Below are positions 35,001-48,540 of a DNA stretch of 64,000 bases, piece by piece; positions within the stretch are counted from its first letter, which is position 1; every line of letters starts with the position of its first letter. Position numbers and translations under genes: made by a program. Location: positions 3,844,001-3,908,000 of the forward strand of contig CM059625.1 of NCBI GenBank assembly GCA_030435675.1. The letters run 5' to 3'. The notes under the pieces are model-generated. The model saw nothing but the letters and a program-made list of their open reading frames with translations. It was not told the origin of the DNA and did no database searches. The DNA comes from Steinernema hermaphroditum (taxonomy: Eukaryota; Nematoda; Chromadorea; Rhabditida; Steinernematidae).

Positions 35001-38000
35001 TTACAATATCTTACCAATAATATCGGACAAGGAATCAACATTGTCTTTCATTAACATCGTAGAATGAGTTCCCTTGATCTTCAAACTTTTCACCTTGGTC
35101 ACTCGATCCCATCCATTGGTTGGATCATCAATGTACAGTTGATAAAAGTCATTCAAAATCTTCCGCGTTGGGTGATATTCATAGGACATCTGAAGTAATT
35201 TCCAAGAATTTTCAACGATCTGTTTTGCATCCGATGCTGAGATACTGTACTCCACCAGTTCGCTTCTTATCTGATCTCGATGCTCGTCGAAATTTAAACG
35301 ACGTTGTTGGAAGGTGTTTGCAGTGGAGTCTATGGAGATAATCTTGAAAGGTAGTCGTGTTTGCTTTGCGATTTCGTAGCACAGAATTCCACCAAAAGAC
35401 GCCCCAATCAATGCGACTTTGTCAGGGTCTGCGAAATAGGGCTTCAATTCGGCTATGTATTGTTTGCATAGCTCTTCTATCGACTCTTCTTTGACTTCAG
35501 CAGCTGGATGTACTGCCAAGACAGAAGAATTTGGCAACTTGGATATCATAAGGGGATAGAGGTTGCTGTATGCCACCGATCCGCCAATCAGTGGGTGCAG
35601 AAATATGAAGATTCGATCTTCCGGTATAGCTTTGTGGACGACGGAAACGGTCGATGTATGTTGACGGTCAGCACAAGTGAGGTTAGCAATGTCTGTGAGG
35701 CGCTGGTTGGAGAGAAGATCCAATACGGATATCGATTTTTGGAAAACTTCATTCAGTTTGTTTCGTAGTTTCAAAAGCAGCAATGAATTGCCGCCAACTT
35801 CGAAGAAATTATCCTCCTCGTCTAGTTTATAAGGCTCTGTTTTCAACAAAGTTCCAACAATCTCTTTCACCTTAGTGATAGCCGAAAGTGCAGCTAACTC
35901 ATTCTTCAGCCCATCTTCAATCAGAGGGAGAAAGTGTTCTTTTCCTTTCAACCTGATGGTGACTTTGAAAGCTTCCCTGAACTGATCCACGTCGACTTCG
36001 AGCGGATGGGTGGAAGACAGAGGCAAGACATGATGGCTGTTTGGAGCTACTTCTGCCATAGTCAGAGATTCTTCGTTTTCCAGTCCGTACCTGCAGTTGA
36101 GGTACACTTCGTATAATTCATTTCTGCCGTGGTGTCTTTTTAGCTTCATTTTGTTGATGAGCAGACTGAAAGGAAGGTCAGAAAACGACATAGCTTCCTT
36201 TACTTCTTCCTTCAGTTGTTGTAGGTTCGCAGACTTCACAACGAGAACCACATTATTGAGAAAGTATCCTATGGTGTCTGCGACTGGCTGACTTCTTCCA
36301 TTTACCGGCGATCCAATCAAGATATCGTTTTTGTGGAAAATGTTCTTCAATGAGCGGTAGAGTAGCGAAGTGAATAAAACGTATGGTGTGATTTGTTCGG
36401 CCGAGCATATCCTGAAGATCTGTTCTCTTGACAGCATCATCTCCGAACTCTTGATATCGTGGACTTCAGATGATCCCTCGAATAGTGTTTGATTTGCACG
36501 ACCTTCAAGCCGTGAAATCATTCTTTCCAACATCGCGTCGAAGTTCGAATTCTTTTGTTTCTGGGCAAAGCGAGCGTAGCTCCCAATGTTGTCATTATTT
36601 TTGTGTTCTTGACCGGTATTATACAGCTCGCTCAACTTCCTTTCTATAAGCTGAGTGGACGTGGCATCAGTGGCTATATGATGGATTGCCAGAACAACCA
36701 CGTAACTTTTAGGCGTCTTGAAAAGGCCACATCGCAATACTGAGTGTGATAGATCGAAGGGCACATTTTTAAGCTTGAGCACCTCAAATTCTAGATGTTC
36801 ATCTTCCAGCTGGATCACTTTCATCGGTAAGAACACTTCAGTCATTGAAAGAATTCGTTGACCGTCGTCAACAAGCACAGTTCGCAAGACTTCGTTCTCT
36901 TGGATAAGCCTGTGAAAGGCAATGTGAAGTCGTTGAATATCCAAATCGTGTGAGAAATGTTGAATGAAAGGCATGTTGTAATTGAAATTCTCGTCGATTG
37001 AATGCAGAAACAGCATTTGTTCTTGTTGGCAGCTCATAGGTATATTGTCGTAGTCCAGCTTTGGTTCAACCTCACGCACTGCTCCGCTAGTTGCCGTAGC
37101 ATCATCTCGATCCAGAATTTCGGCGAGTTTCTGAACTGTACTGTAGCGGTAGAGCAATTCTTCAGTGCAGCTTTTAGAAAGAGTCCGCTGGATTTTGGCA
37201 ACAACAGCTTGTGCTAGTAACGAGTTCCCTCCAAGAAGGAAGAAATCGTCTTCAATGCCTATATGTTCTGATCTGAACTCTTCCTTCCATATCTTCCAGA
37301 GCTGAAATTCCGTGAGGGTATTCGGGATTTCAAACAACACTTCTTGCTTTCTCTTTGAGCTATCGCTTTCCACTGGCAGAGCCTTCATGTCGACCTTCGC
37401 ATTCGCGGTTAACGGAAACTTATCCAAATGCACAAACGAAGATGGAAGCATGTAGATCGGCAGGCGGCTTTTGAGATACTGTAGGAGCTCTTTCGAGTGT
37501 AGAGAAGGGGAAGTTGTGGTATAGTATCCAATTAGCTTTTGCTTCTCTTCAATGAATCTCACTTTTGCTTCCTGGACGCCAGAGTGCGTTTGGAGAGCTT
37601 CCTCTACTTCTGTCAAGTCCACTCGCTGACCTCTAATCTTCACCTGGGTGTCGTTTCTCCCGACGAAGACCACCTCTCCATTTGGAAGACGCCTAACCAA
37701 GTCGGTTGTTGGCAGCATTCGGTGTCCGTTAATGTCAACGAATGGCTGCTTTTCAACGTTCAAATAGCCTCTCAGCAATCCAGCTCCGCCGATGAGCAGA
37801 GTACCGGCTTTGAAGGTAGGAGCGTCGATGAAGCAGCAGGCGTTATCAATGGGCCGACCCAAGTTTTGAGCGTAGTCCAGCATCTTCATCCGTCGCCACA
37901 GGATGTACGCAGTTGATTCAGTGGGGCCATAATTTTGGACTACGTCTGTTCCAAGATCCAGCACCCTGTCCAGCAGTCTCTGCGATACTTTCTCGGCACC

Positions 38001-41000
38001 AACTATCCAATAACGCAATTCGCGCAGTGTCTTCAACTGGTGATCCTCAAATGTGCTAACGAGACCGGGAAACAGCAAGGCGTGAGTGATTCTTTGTTTG
38101 TCGACGTCTATCCAGAAGTTGTCGGCTGAAATATTATCAATTACAACGCCATTTGCGTCACAATAGCTCGCTCAGTTCAAGAAAGGAACCATACGCTCCT
38201 TACAAGAACCCAATTTTAAAAATAAGCTGCGACTTACCGGTGAAATAACCATCCGGGTAGAAAAGTTTCGCACCGTTCGTCACAGCCATAACCAGCTCCA
38301 GAACGCTGTTGTCGTAGGCAAAATTTGTGAAATGATAAACTGCATCTTGTGGATTCATATTAAACGTCTTTGTGCTTTGGACGGCCAGGTTGGCAATGCT
38401 GCGATGTTCTATGGCCACAGCTTTAGGAGCTCCCTGTGTTCCCGACGTGTTGATGACATAGGCGAGATCGGAAGACAACACTGTCTTGTGATATCTTGCA
38501 TTTCCAACGCCTTTTGTATCGTTCAGAGTAATACTCTTCTTTTGGGGAATGTCCATATCTTCATCAGCAACGTATATAAAGCTATCCAAAGAGTCCAAAA
38601 TTCCTTCAATCCTCTTCATTGGATTATGTTTGTCAACTGGCGTATAGGCAGCTCCAGCCGATATGATCGCAAGGCATGAAATGGTAGTTTGAATCGATTT
38701 TGACGAAACTATCGGAATAGCGTCGTCCGCAAGGATAAGCTCTCCAGTTGCTTCTACAAACTGTCTCCTCAACAATTGAGTGTAGTGTTCGATTTTGTGT
38801 ACCACAGTCTCGTAATCCAGCTGTGTGTCAGCTTCCGTGAAAGCAATGTGTCCTGGGGACAGCCTTGATTGATTGACGAGCAGCTGATCAAAGGTGAAAC
38901 CATTTGGAAATTCTGACCTTCGCACGTCGATATTCAATTTTGTTAGGCGCTTCTCTAGCAACATGTCTTTCCAGTTTTCGATAAGATCTTCAACGTACTC
39001 CTTGTGGAAGAGGCTCGACTTGTACTCTACTCTCACTTGCAGTGGGCGTTCAATGGAAACAAAAAAGGTCAACGGAAACTTCGTCGCTTGTATTTCGGTA
39101 TCGATAACTTCGTAATCTGCACTTTTGTGGAGCTGTTGACTTTTGGAGTTGTCTGATGCTAGCATAACGTCGAAGAGGCTTTCTTTGCTGATCAGGTCAT
39201 ATGGAACGTATCGGTGGGAATAAGCTTCTTCGAAAAGCGATTTCGTCGTTTCAACTGAGAGATCATCATTTCCGGAAGGGACAATTAGAGGTACCGTATT
39301 AACAAAATATCCGACGGTTTCTTGTTCATCCATATCACTGCGAAGATCTACTGGAATTCCGACCGCAAACCGTTCATTTGGCCTTTCAATCCGCTTCTTT
39401 ACAGCTTTTATGAAGGCGTGAAGGATGATTAGAAATGCGGAGCAATTGTTCACTTGTGACTGATGCTCAATAATCTCAAACAGACCACTAAGCGTTCTCT
39501 CGACTACAACTGCGTGGTTGGCTTCCTTCGGACCGTAGGGATTGACTTCTAACTTATTCATCACGAAGCTGTCGGTCTTCTTCTTCCAATAATCCAAACT
39601 TTCCGGGATAACCTTCATTCTGGCCGTATAGTAATCAAACACCTTGTTAGGGGGATGATTCTGTAACAGTTGTTTTGCCAAAATATTGAATGAACGACCG
39701 TCTTCGATGACATGACTGATTTTGAAACTCAGAATGGAATCGTGAAAGTGAATAGCGAGCGGAGGATTCTTGAAAAGGTCAATCTCCTCTGAAGAGGCCG
39801 GTGCTTTCAAACTGATGAAGCATTCAGTTCCTGATAGAACTTCAGAAGCGTACTGGAATTCTTCGTTCACTATTTTCAGGAACACCGATCTCAATGCGGT
39901 TTGGCTCATGATGATAGAGTTGATTCGAGCATTAAGAGCTTCTTGTCGTAAAGTACGGGAGACCTTTATTGTGAAGTTGCTGTTATAGGATAGTCTGTTC
40001 TCGTTAGCGCGATTTGCGTACAACTTCAGCATGTACATCTGAAATGGATTCACAGTGGTTGAGAATGGTTTCTTGTTAGCGATTTGTGGGATCGCGGTCT
40101 TGTGTGGTATACTTTGAAGCAGGGCGGTTGTGAATCCATGGATGTTTGGATGTTTGAAGATTAGCTCAACTGGACAGCTGATTTTTAGTTGTTCTTCAAT
40201 TTGATGGCTTATTAGAGCGGCCTTAATCGAATGTCCCCCTTCGGCGTAGAAGTTGGAAAACGGTGAAATGGATTCTTTCTTCAGGGTTGTCTTCCATATT
40301 GTTGTTACGGCTTGTAGAACCACAGATTCTGAAATCGTGTGTGATAAAATTCATGATATAAGACCAAAATAACTATATTCACCACAAAACAATGCAGAAA
40401 ATTATTCATTTGTGAGCTGCCCATACTTGAAATTTTGCGAAAAACTACATCTTGAAGAGAGAATTATCGTACCTGTAATGATGCCACTTGAAGTGGGCGT
40501 CTTATCCTTGCCATCAACATCAACATGATTTCCTTGTTCACTAGAATCAGTCTTCCTGATTTCGTTCGGATTTGGCAACCTCGATCGGTCGACCTTTGAG
40601 TTTGAGTTGATCGGGATACTCTCTACTTTCTTTATATAGGTCGGCTGCATGTAGTGAGGTAGCTTCTCCATTAAATACTCTCTGATCTGGGCGGCAGATA
40701 TATCTCCAGTGTAGTAAATTGCAATATGCGTATTTTCGTCGACTTCCACATAGTCAGTTGCGAATGAGCCAATGCTGACTACTTCCGCAAGGGTGTTTTC
40801 TATCTCGCTCAAGTCCACACGATAGCCGCGCACTTTCTTCTGCTTATCTCTCCGATACTGGTAGACGAAATGTCCGGAAGGAAGCCGTTTAACAACATCA
40901 CCACTCTTGTATAGGCTCCTTCTATGAACAAAAACGGAATCGGTCAGTTCTGAAGAGTTCTTGTAGCCTCGTGCAAGATTTGCACCAGCCATAAGAAATT

Positions 41001-44000
41001 CGCCCTCCACTGGCTCGTTTGGATCGACTTCACTGGATCCCATCAAAGTCCAATTGAAGTTTGAGATTGGTCTACCGATGACCCTTCCAACATGACTTAT
41101 TTTCTTCATTTTCGCCATACATTGCAGAATTGTAACTTCGGTCGGCCCATAAACTTGAACCAAAGGTATTCCGCTGTCAATCACTCGATTCATGCACGCA
41201 TCAGGCAGGACGTCTCCTCCAACACTCCATGTTTCAACGTAAGACTTCAACTTGTCGATGCCTTGGCTACTGTAATCCTGTAGAAGAATCGGTGTCATAT
41301 GAAAAATGCCTATTTTTTCTTTAATCTTCTGTTCGGGTGGGCTTATCAGGAGACGGCTTCCGTTGCAGAACGCTGCATAGGTGTAGGCTATACTGGCATC
41401 GAAAGAATACTTCGTATACTGGAGGATCGATTGTCCATGATGTACATTGTAGTATCTGGTAACGTTCTCGATCGTATTGATAACTCCACGCGATTCGACG
41501 CATACACCTTTGGGCTTTCCGGTTGTGCCCGACGTGTAAATAACATAAGCAAGGTTATTAGACGTAGATCTTGGCCACAGTGGCCTATAATTTGTGGACT
41601 TGTTCAACGTTTTCAGATCGAAAATTGGAATATCGCTGTATTGGTTGAAGTCAGAAGCTAACAAGATCAAGGCGCCGCTGTCGACCAAAATTTCTTCGTT
41701 TCTGAGCACAGGATTTGCTGGATCTAACGGGACATAGGCACATCCCAATATCAATGAGATTAAGATACCCAGATGATTCTCCAGGCCTTCTGAGTAGCAT
41801 ATTGCAATGACATCATCCGGTCGAACTTCTTCTCCTGTTCGTTGAATAATTTTCCGCATGATTTTTCTTGATCCTTCTTGAGCTAATTGGTAGGCTTTCT
41901 GGTAGCTCAAAGTCATCCCATTCAGGTGCAGTTTTATAAGGGTTTCATCGATGGAACGAAGGGATTGCTTTTCGTATATTCGTCCGAATGTCCAATCGTT
42001 GGGGTAATCATTTTGCTTGTCTTTACGAAGCTTTGGCTTTGGATCAGACAGTATGTTGTTGATGTCATCATAGTCCTGCAGAATTCGACTTAGAAGAACT
42101 TGAAAGTTGTCGATGAACTTCTTTACTGATGTCTCTTTGAATAGGTCGCTGTTATATTCCACCTTCAACTGTTGGCCTTCGACAAACCATGTCATATCGA
42201 ACTTTGCGCTATTACTGAGGACCTCCGAAACCTCAAAAGTACAATTGTTCATTTTCGGGAATGTCTTGAGCGACGTGTTGTTGAGAACGAACATTGTAGT
42301 GAAAAGGGGGTGTTGGTCAAAATCCCTGTCGGGATTCAGCTTCTGGACTATCGTCTCGAAGGGGACACTTTGGTGTTTATGGGCATTGAGAATAGTATCG
42401 TTCACGTGATCCATATAGTCAGCCAGCGTCTTAAAGTTGGTATCGATCTTGAGACAGATAGTGTTCACCAAGTTTCCAACAATGTTCTGATTATCTGGGG
42501 TTCGGTTGGCAAACGGGACTCCGATGGTGAGCACTCTTCTGGCAGTCAATTGTCTAATAAGCAAGGCATAGCTAGCTATGTATACAGTGAGAATAGAGAA
42601 ATCCTTCCGCTCATTGAATTTTTTATGGTCGATGTTGAGAATGCTTGTTAGGAATTTGGCGTTGGTTCCCAAAGTGTTAGACTTCTTAAAGTCGACAGGC
42701 AGTTTTACAGGTTTTTGCACGTCTGAAAGCTGACTGGTCCAATACGCTATCCCTTCTTCATCAGTTTGTCGCTTCGGACAGTCGTTTACGGGCGGTAAGG
42801 GTCGTCCGGTGTTGTAAGCTTCAGCAAGGGACTCGGCTACAATGCTCAACGAGAAGCCATCCACGGTAACGTGATGGAAAACTACAGTAATCTCAGCTGG
42901 ATCCTCGGAAATCTTGATCTTGATGGGCACTTCATGTGTTATGTCGATCCTCAGATTTCCGACGTATGGACTCAGTAGCACGTACGTTTCGGTTCTTGAC
43001 AAGACGGCTTGATATATATCTGCACCTTCGGCATAAACAACAGTTCTGAGAGCTCTGTGTGTGGAGATGACAGCGTTCATAGCTCGTATAAACTTCTGTA
43101 GATGGAATCCAATGTCATACCGCATCTTGAATGTAAGAAGGTATTGTTCGTTATGAGGGCCAGCTTGCTTAGCGATGAACCATTGCGCTTGTTGGTTATG
43201 GTCGGCTGGAACAGGGAATTTTTGTTCATGGCGGTGTGCTCTGATGTGATGTATTAGATCGACGCTTTTAGCTACAGACGAGAGCTTCTCGATCGTCTTC
43301 AGTTTGAACACATCCTTTAGCTGAATACCAATTCCATGCTTCTCCTTGAGCTCTTGCAAAGTCAGAAGTATATGTAAAGAATTCGCTCCAGCTTCGAATA
43401 CGTTTTGATCCGTTCGAATATCTCGAATTTTGAGGTATTTCAACAACGTGCGCCGGATCACGTGTTCCACTTGCTTGTTTGATGTTTTAGGCGATGTTCC
43501 CTTACTGGGCTCTTCGTTGTCGCTTCCAAGCTGGGACAATTTCTGATGATCGATCTTGCCATTTGAGTTCAGCGGAAATGAGTCGATAAAAAACACTTTT
43601 CGGGGAACCATATAATGTGGGAATCTGTCTTCTAGGTAGCTTGTAAGCTTACATCTCATGCGCTTTTCAGATTCTGTAGTCTTCAGCACGATATATGCGA
43701 TGAGATGGGGTCTGGCGGTGACTACACAAGCGGATACTTCTTTGAGACTTGTGATGACCACCTCAATTTCTGCCAACTCTATCCGATGTCCAAGAATCTT
43801 AACCTGGAAATCTTGCCTTCCATGGAACATCAACTTCTTGTGCTCGTATGTCATGAGATCGCCGGTGTTGAACCAATCACTTGAAGGCTGGCTTTTGCCA
43901 AAGTAGCCTCGAAACAGGCCTACTCCGCCGGTGTTGAAGTATCCACGGAAACCATTCGGCATTATTTGAGCGTCTTTGTCAGTCAGTTTGAATCTGTAGT

Positions 44001-46885
44001 TGTAAAATGGCTTTCCTATATCATTTCGATCGTCATTTTTCTTCGCTCTCTTGGTATGCGAGTACACAGTATGTTCAGTTATGCCGAACTGTTGGTAAAG
44101 ATTAATTCCTTCTGAAATAGCCGATTCTTTAAACTGCTCTTGAATCGGCTCTCCGCCATACTGGATCACTTCGAGGCTTTTCAGTTTTGCATGATGCTTT
44201 TGATCCATTGAGGATAAGTATGCTGGCATTATATAGGCGTGAGTGAGTGCTCCCATTTCGACGGGATTCGGGATTTTACTCATTGCCAGACGGCAGTTGC
44301 CTCCGTTGAAGAGCACTTGTAGAATATCAGCGAAGAAGATGTCGAAGCTGTAGTTTACGACTTGATACAGCATCTTGCAATGGTTGAATAGGAAGGTCCG
44401 ACTGTAATTTATGATAAGGTTAGACAGACCCTTGGCTTCTGTACAAACTGCCTTCGGTGTTCCAGTGCTCCCAGATGTAAAGGTCATGTACAGTAGATCA
44501 TTCAAAGTGTTTCTCTGGTGAACTCTTCCATTTGTGAAACGGCTCCTTGAAGTATGATTCAGGTTTTTGGTGGACACTAGCGAGGAAGAGTCAGTGATGA
44601 AGAAGGCATCCAACTGGGAGAGCAGTTCATCAACGCGCTCTTCCGGCCAATCTCGACTTATTGGTACTACAGCAACTCCAAGGGACCATAAAGCGAGGAT
44701 TACTTTAATGAGTTCAATGTTTCGTTCCAGGTACAGTACGACGGAAAAATCTGATTGAATGCCTTCTCCTGTTTTCTTCCATATTTCGTCGGCGAAAGAA
44801 TAAGCCAACTGTTTTGAGCTAGTGTACAGATCAAAAAGCGATGTAGCTTCTTGTGAATCTTGAACTGATGAGCTGCCTTTCATTTCGACCTGCTTCGCAA
44901 TGATGGCCGTCGGATGGACCAACGGAAAATCGCAGATTTCACTGGGTATTTCTTCGATGTTGAGAGCGATGTCACACAGTTTTATGGAGCGAAGACTATT
45001 CAGTTCCCCTGCTAAATGGCACAAGAGTTTCATCTGTTTGAGGACCTTCTCGGGTTTGTATATAGAGTTTCTAAACTCCACTTTAACTTCCCAAGAACCT
45101 TGACTCTTTCTCAGATACCAGATCTGCTTGTAGAGGCAGGTCTTCTTTTCTTCTATCCTCACCGGTAAGCCTCCTTCGTTGAAGTCATCAAGAATGAAAA
45201 GAATATCGAACAATGGAGAATCGGTGGACCTATCTGCTCTAACTTCTGAGACAACCAAGTCGAAAGGAACGTCTTGATGTTGGAGGCAAGTCTGAAGTTC
45301 TTCATTGATTGATGTGATGTTCTTCTCAATCGACTCTGTAGGTGCCACCGCTTTCCGAAGAACTATTGTGTTTATGAAGCAGCCTTGAACCTTTGATAGC
45401 TCGGGATGATTTCTGTTTGCCACAGCGATTCCAACTTGGTAATCTTCGTATCCATAGAGCTTGTAGATGAGCATTTTGTATAGAGCGATGAAGACAGTGA
45501 ACGGTGTTTCCGTACCTGCATTGAGATTCCTCATTGCCAGAGTGAACGTGGAGCACGAACGAGTGTCTTCTTTAACTGGCAGTTCATCCAATGTCGGCAC
45601 TTCAGTATTCGAAAGGCGTTTCTTCCAGAATTTCAGTCCGTTAGTGAAATCTCGATTGTTTTCATAATTAGCGTAATCGATGTATTGTAAGTAGGGATGT
45701 TGTGGAGAAGGGCTAAGGAGTTCATTAGTCAATAAAGAGATCGAGACTCCATCGGTCATGATATGATGCATGGAGATGTTTAGGTAGCCGCCTTTAAAGG
45801 ACAGACGCATAGGGATCGTGTCCAGGTTCTTTATTTGCATGTTCTGTACGCTGTTGCCTTCATCGACACTGTAGTAGGATTCAGTTAAGCTGCAGACGAA
45901 TTGTTCATTGTGTTTATAAATCGTGTGAAGTACTGAATGCCGACTGATGATGGTATTCACTGAATTTCTCAGATCCTTTACTGCGGTTCTTTCCAGCAGA
46001 ATAGAGAGCGATTCTATTAACTGCTCAATTTGGTCCGGGTACAGTTCATGGAGAAAATAAAACCTTCTCTGGGAGGAGCTGAGCCGACACTTCGCGCGCC
46101 AGTCGACTCGCGGGATCTTTGGACTTTGACCCTTTCTTTTTTGTGAAGACTTCAAAAACGATACGAGTTTCGGTATGGTGTTAACCCTCAGGCATGTTCC
46201 AAATGGTAAATTCGCTCGCGGAAAAGCCTCCTTTATGGCGAATTCGAAGTTGGCGATATGGAGGGAATCCATTCCGAGAAACTGGAATGTTCTTAGTGAT
46301 TCGGGGGAAGCCACAAAACCCAGAGTTTGCAGGACTTTGCAAATCTTCGTGGCGACCGGATGACGGTCGATTCCAAGAACTTGAACAGCCGGAAATCCAT
46401 CTTCGGTTTGAAGGAATATGTCGACAGAGTTTTTATTGCTCACTACCGTAGCCGTATGCACGGGCACATAGCCAACGGGAAAGCGCACTTCATTCGTGTT
46501 CATTTCAAGTTCACTTGCCAACAGCAGCTTATTAATGATATCGGCATAGAATTCGTCCGCATCCTCGGGATCGCCCTTCGGCGGATCGACAACAAAACGA
46601 CTCACGTTCTCTGCTCCTGCGGCCGGACGACATCGGATGTCGCACTTTCTCAAACAGAGCGCGTCCGCCCTCAGGCGTCCATCATCGTCGTCGTCGTGAC
46701 GCACATCGCCCAACGCAATGAATAGTGTTTCATTCTCGTAAAGCCCACGTGAGGATTTAATTAATTGCACGAGATTGTCGCCGATGAGTAGGTGGCGGTG
46801 TTCCTGCTAATCCGATGCAACATGCAATGACCAGGCGGGGATTGAAATGACTTACCATTTGGCGTGCCGATTGTGGTGGATTCAT
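35001..46885 (-). CDS. nrps-1: Nonribosomal peptide synthetase, nematode NRPS-1 type
   Basis: Four minus-strand exons join in phase: 46885-46856, 46806-40473, 40328-38238 and 38125-35001, giving 3,859 residues. Order: an N-terminal stretch without a known domain (1-150); T0 (LGMDSL, Ser about 191); C1 (HHIMTDG, 356); A1 (TFTSGSTGTPK, 783); T1 (GANSL, 1151); C2 (HHVTVDG, 1320); A2 (YTSGTTGKPKG, 1764); T2 (GGHS, 2153); C3 (SHVIEDG, 2326); A3 (NTSGTQGAPK, 2745); T3 (LGGNSL, 3117); C4 (HHIATDA, 3297); T4 (VGGNSL, 3596); and a thioesterase with GASFGG (3727), a likely Asp in ISIDS, and His in GTHST (3838). In C. elegans, NRPS-1 and the polyketide synthase PKS-1 build nemamides, used in starved larvae. 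The last module (C4-T4) has no A domain. A1-A3 keep A10 lysines (NSNGK, NSNSK, NANAK). No stop or frameshift is seen. The product here is unknown. Confidence 0.95.
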
Positions 46886-47709
46886 TCACTTGTAGTGAGG
46901 CATCGATGTTCGTGTAGGCACTTCGCCGCACGAGAACAGCGGAACTGTGCTAATTTGAGAGCTCAATTGGCCTCCGTTACTGTTGTTTCCTGCGAGTTCC
47001 CATTGCCCTGACTGTTCTGTTTGTTTGTATCATGCGTCACGATATTAACGTGCACAACATAGTTTAATTCACGCATCAAGACATTTGTCTTTTTCTGTTT
47101 AACATAGTCATCTTTTTTAGCCTCAGATATTATAATTGTTTTTAGCATGTATGCTGGACAGGAGACGTCTTGACCTGTGTGCATGAGCCGGACAATTCGT
47201 AATTGTTACTCATATAGCATTTCCTGAAGTCAATCGCAAATAAACTTATCGAAGACACAACTCCAGATAACATTAGAAACACTGCACTTGCACTTTTGTT
47301 GAAGAAGTAGTGCATACATTTCATAACTTTAGATGTGATTGCATGCATTTCCATCAGATGTCAGATGCATGTTAAAGGTTATATTTCCTTCACTGAGCCA
47401 TTTTTGCGGATGGATGGCCAGTTGGCTTATATTTATGTAGCTCTTAAGCACAACGAGTTGAAGTCAAAGAGGAGGTTGAAGTGAACTGATCGGCACCGAT
47501 CGAAGTGTTTCGATTATGAAAATGTTTCACAGACGTTCCAACATTTTCCGATTTGGGAAAATTCCATGGACATTCAAAATGTTCCCTTCGTTATTTTAAC
47601 AACGATGGCTCTCAGGTCTTGAAGGAATTTTTTAAAATGAAAACCATTACTTTGCGCAGACGTCAAAGTCGTTAAGAGCTGAATCCAGTCGTGGAGCGGC
47701 GGTGGAACT

Positions 47710-47762
47710 CCATTTTTCCATTTTTTCCATTTTTTCCATTTCCATATTCCATTCCATTTTCG
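47710..47762. repeat. TTTTTCCA-type microsatellite
   Basis: A run of CCATTTTTTCCA units changes gradually into CCATTCCATTTT. It is simple-sequence DNA. Confidence 0.7.
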
Positions 47763-48112
47763 GTTAAGTTGCAAACCACAGGACTTGCTCAAACTCCATG
47801 GCCACAAGCCAACACTCGATGTTAGACCTTATCCCAAAAATGATTATTGAACTCAATGCTGTCGCCGGAGCAGACATATTCTTTAAATCGTTCTGTTGTG
47901 ACTAGAGATGCCGACTCGGTGAAAAGAATCCGAACCCGGCTCCGGCTCTCTTGGCATCTCCGATGGTGTCCATCTCCGATTCATCTTCACAGGAGTTAGT
48001 CAAACGTCCTTTATGTCATTCTTTTCATTTAAAGTAAAATATTTTCCATGGAACGCAAAGTGCGGAATTTTTCAGATACCATATGCTTCCATTCTTTGGA
48101 TAACATAAGTGA

Positions 48113-48207
48113 ATGAGCTGGGCATGCTTCCGTCACATCGGATTTGTAATCGTTGGTTATTTTTGGAAAAGCTGGCTTAAATCTCTTAGCACCGAGAGTA
48201 TTTGTGC
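48113..48207. repeat. Direct repeat copy 1 (partner at 48541)
   Basis: Shares GCATGCTTCCGTCACATC, then GTAATC.TTAG/GGTTATTTTTGGAA and CTTGGCACCGAGAGTATTTG-like words with 48541-48635 at the same spacing. The copies differ at scattered positions, so the duplication is not recent. Confidence 0.7.
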
Positions 48208-48540
48208 ATTGTATGCACCGAGAGTAGCCCTGTATGAAGTTACATATAGTCAAAGCTTATGTGACGAGTTGCGATTGCCTCTGGGGATAGGATATCCCAC
48301 ATCTTGTTCGTCACGTCGAGAGCATAATGTGTGACAAATGTGCGCAATGTCTATTGCTTCCTGGTTTCGCCACATAATCTTGCAAATGCAGGCGTATTTT
48401 CTTATAATGGTCATAGACTGTAGAGAGTATATGGTAAATCATGATGTGTAGTACATCCGTAGCTATTTCTATAGTGTATTATTCAACGAAAATCCTTGCA
48501 GAAATCTCCTTAGGTAACCGGATTCGTTATCCTTTATTCA

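Noticed and set aside
46883..46975. Upstream NRPS exon reading HSSAVLVRRSAYTN and on
   Set aside because: Joining that frame to the 46806 exon breaks phase, whereas the ATG at 46885 in another frame joins cleanly and gives a start.
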